6,896 bases of DNA, taken from assembly GCA_027356675.1 (NCBI GenBank), contig DAHVXO010000099.1:1-6896 (forward strand). The letters are read 5' to 3'. The notes beneath the pieces were generated by a model. That model did not search any database and had not been told where the DNA came from. It worked only from the letters and a program-made list of their open reading frames with translations. This document shows, in pieces, positions 5,951 to 6,896 of the stretch. The translations under genes and the position numbers were made by a program. Source of the DNA: Symbiobacteriaceae bacterium. GTDB lineage: Bacteria > Bacillota_E > Symbiobacteriia > Symbiobacteriales > Symbiobacteriaceae. Every line of letters starts with the position of its first letter. Position 1 is the stretch's first letter.

Positions 5951-6561
5951 ACTTCACCCTGGGCGTGCCGGATCAGCGCTTTGAGCAACGGACGCCGAAG
6001 CGCGGACTGATCACAAAGATGGAGGTCCGGGTCGTCAGCCTCGCCAAACTGGGGCTGCAACCCAAAGACACGGTCTGGGACATCGGCACGGCCACGGCCT
6101 CGGTCGCGATTGAGGCGGCGAGGCTGGTCGCTCCGGGCGTGGTCTACGCCATTGAGAAGAACGAGGAGGACGTCTGTATCGCCCGGCGCAACCTGGAGCG
6201 GTTCGGAGCACAGAACGTAATGGTATTTCACGGAAAGGCTCCGGCCGGTCTGGAGGAGTGGCCGGATCCGGACGCCGTCTTCATCGGCGGGTCCGCCGGT
6301 TCGATGGCGGTCCTGGTCAAGCTGGCCGTTCAGCGGCTCAGGTCCGGGGGGCGGCTGGTCGCGAACGCTGCCACTATTGAAAACCTCCACGAGTGCGTAT
6401 CCGCGATCAAGGAGGCGGGCTGGTACGCCGATGTCATCCTGATGCAGGTGGCGCGGTCAAAGCCAATCTTGAACCTGACCCGCTTTGAGTCGTTCGACCC
6501 CGTTTACATCGTAACCGGCACGGCCGAAGCCCCGGTGCCACCCTCGGGAGGAGAGCTATGA
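5938..6561 (+). CDS. cbiT: Cobalt-precorrin-6B C15-methyltransferase (decarboxylating)
   Basis: CbiT methylates C15 of cobalt-precorrin-6B with loss of the C12 acetate carboxylate, using SAM; it equals the C-terminal half of CobL. From GTG 5938 it is 207 residues with a class I Rossmann methylase fold: TLGVPDQRFE (7-16), the SAM motif I VWDIGTATASVAIEAA (46-61), motif II acid in YAIEKN (70-75), GKAPAGL, PDPDAVFIGGSAG, NAATIENL, and the closing SKPILNLTRFESFDPVYIVTG. Motif I is odd: relatives have a DIGAGSGS-like loop, but here two of the glycines are alanine. The start is uncertain. GTG 5938 sits inside its own GGAGG (5934-5938), while that GGAGG is ideally placed for a rare ATA start at 5947; GTG 5965 would lose conserved residues. 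The next gene overlaps by ATGA. Confidence 0.93.
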   Translation: MATIDFTLGVPDQRFEQRTPKRGLITKMEVRVVSLAKLGLQPKDTVWDIGTATASVAIEAARLVAPGVVYAIEKNEEDVCIARRNLERFGAQNVMVFHGKAPAGLEEWPDPDAVFIGGSAGSMAVLVKLAVQRLRSGGRLVANAATIENLHECVSAIKEAGWYADVILMQVARSKPILNLTRFESFDPVYIVTGTAEAPVPPSGGEL

Positions 6562-6896
6562 TGGGATCGGTCCAGCCCCAACAGATTCGCCGGGGCCGAC
6601 TGTTCGGAATCGGCGTGGGCCCGGGCGACCCTGAGTTGATTACGTTAAAAGCCCATCGGTTGTTGACAAGCTGCCCGGTGGTCTGCGTACCCAAACGGAA
6701 TCTGAAGGACGACGGTTACGCCGCGGCCATCGTCAACCGCTTCATCCGGGCGGACAAGCAGGAGATCCTCAGTCTGGAGTTTCCCATGACCCGGGACTGG
6801 GAAGTCCTGAAACCCTACTGGGACCACAATACCACCGTGATCTGGGACCGCCTGGAACAGGGGCTTGACTGCGTCTTTATAACCGAAGGCGATCCC
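6558..6896 (+). CDS. cbiL: Cobalt-factor II / precorrin-2 C20-methyltransferase (N-terminal part, runs off window)
   Basis: The first 113 residues of a tetrapyrrole methylase are present; a full protein would be about 230-250. The N terminus has the SAM/tetrapyrrole loop GIGVGPGDPELITLKA (17-32), then CPVVCVPKR, a conserved LEFPMTRD segment, and the window ends in ITEGDP (108-113), the conserved D-P loop. The LEFPM and ITEGDP pattern together points to CbiL/CobI rather than CbiF, CbiH or CobA types. ATG 6558 overlaps the cbiT stop (ATGA) with GGAGGAG at 6547-6553; the directly following ATG at 6561 is in frame and equally usable. It adds the C20 methyl early in the pathway. Whether it prefers the cobalt-bound or metal-free substrate is inferred from the anaerobic-type neighbours. 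Confidence 0.92.
   Translation, partial: MMGSVQPQQIRRGRLFGIGVGPGDPELITLKAHRLLTSCPVVCVPKRNLKDDGYAAAIVNRFIRADKQEILSLEFPMTRDWEVLKPYWDHNTTVIWDRLEQGLDCVFITEGDP

Noticed and set aside
1..6896. Mobile elements, CRISPR arrays, tRNA or rRNA genes
   Set aside because: I saw no direct-repeat arrays, transposase motifs, inverted terminal repeats, cloverleaf-type sequence or rRNA segments; the window reads as one continuous biosynthetic operon.

Overview
The window is a GC-rich bacterial segment holding the first part of a cobalamin (vitamin B12) biosynthesis operon. All convincing genes lie on the + strand and are closely packed, and the operon is led by the 3' part of a cobalamin riboswitch. Separate cbiC, cbiD, cbiE, cbiT, cbiA and cbiL genes, with CbiD present, point to the anaerobic (early cobalt insertion) route. 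The organism cannot be named from this sequence alone. A free-living anaerobe or microaerobe of a GC-rich phylum (for example NC10/Methylomirabilota, Nitrospirota or a deltaproteobacterial lineage) would fit, but this is only a guess.

Layout. Positions 1-106 hold the riboswitch aptamer, whose 5' part is cut off by the window edge. Positions 107-239 are its expression platform, ending in a Rho-independent terminator-like hairpin whose 3' arm overlaps the Shine-Dalgarno sequence of the first gene. Next come a small single-cluster [4Fe-4S] ferredoxin (242-463), a CbtB-like one-TM cobalt transport protein (522-719), and an unrecognised exported membrane protein with two similar extracytoplasmic domains (780-1676). 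The corrin genes follow: cbiA (1696-3105), cbiC (3102-3782), cbiD (3802-4983), cbiE (4980-5603), a thioredoxin-like [2Fe-2S] ferredoxin (5600-5950), cbiT (about 5938-6561) and the start of cbiL (6558 to the window end).

How the genes work together. When cobalamin is scarce the riboswitch should let transcription and translation proceed. The CbtB-like and neighbouring membrane proteins would plausibly help cobalt entry. CbiL methylates C20, CbiD C1, CbiT C15 (with decarboxylation) and CbiE C5; CbiC moves the C11 methyl to C12, and CbiA amidates the a and c side chains. The two ferredoxin-type proteins have no assigned step and may serve redox reactions of the pathway. cbiF, cbiG, cbiH, cbiJ and the cobaltochelatase are not in the window and probably lie downstream or elsewhere.

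The parts most worth following up are the membrane protein at 780-1676 beside a CbtB that lacks CbtA, the [2Fe-2S] gene between cbiE and cbiT, and the arrangement in which the terminator hairpin overlaps the Shine-Dalgarno sequence.
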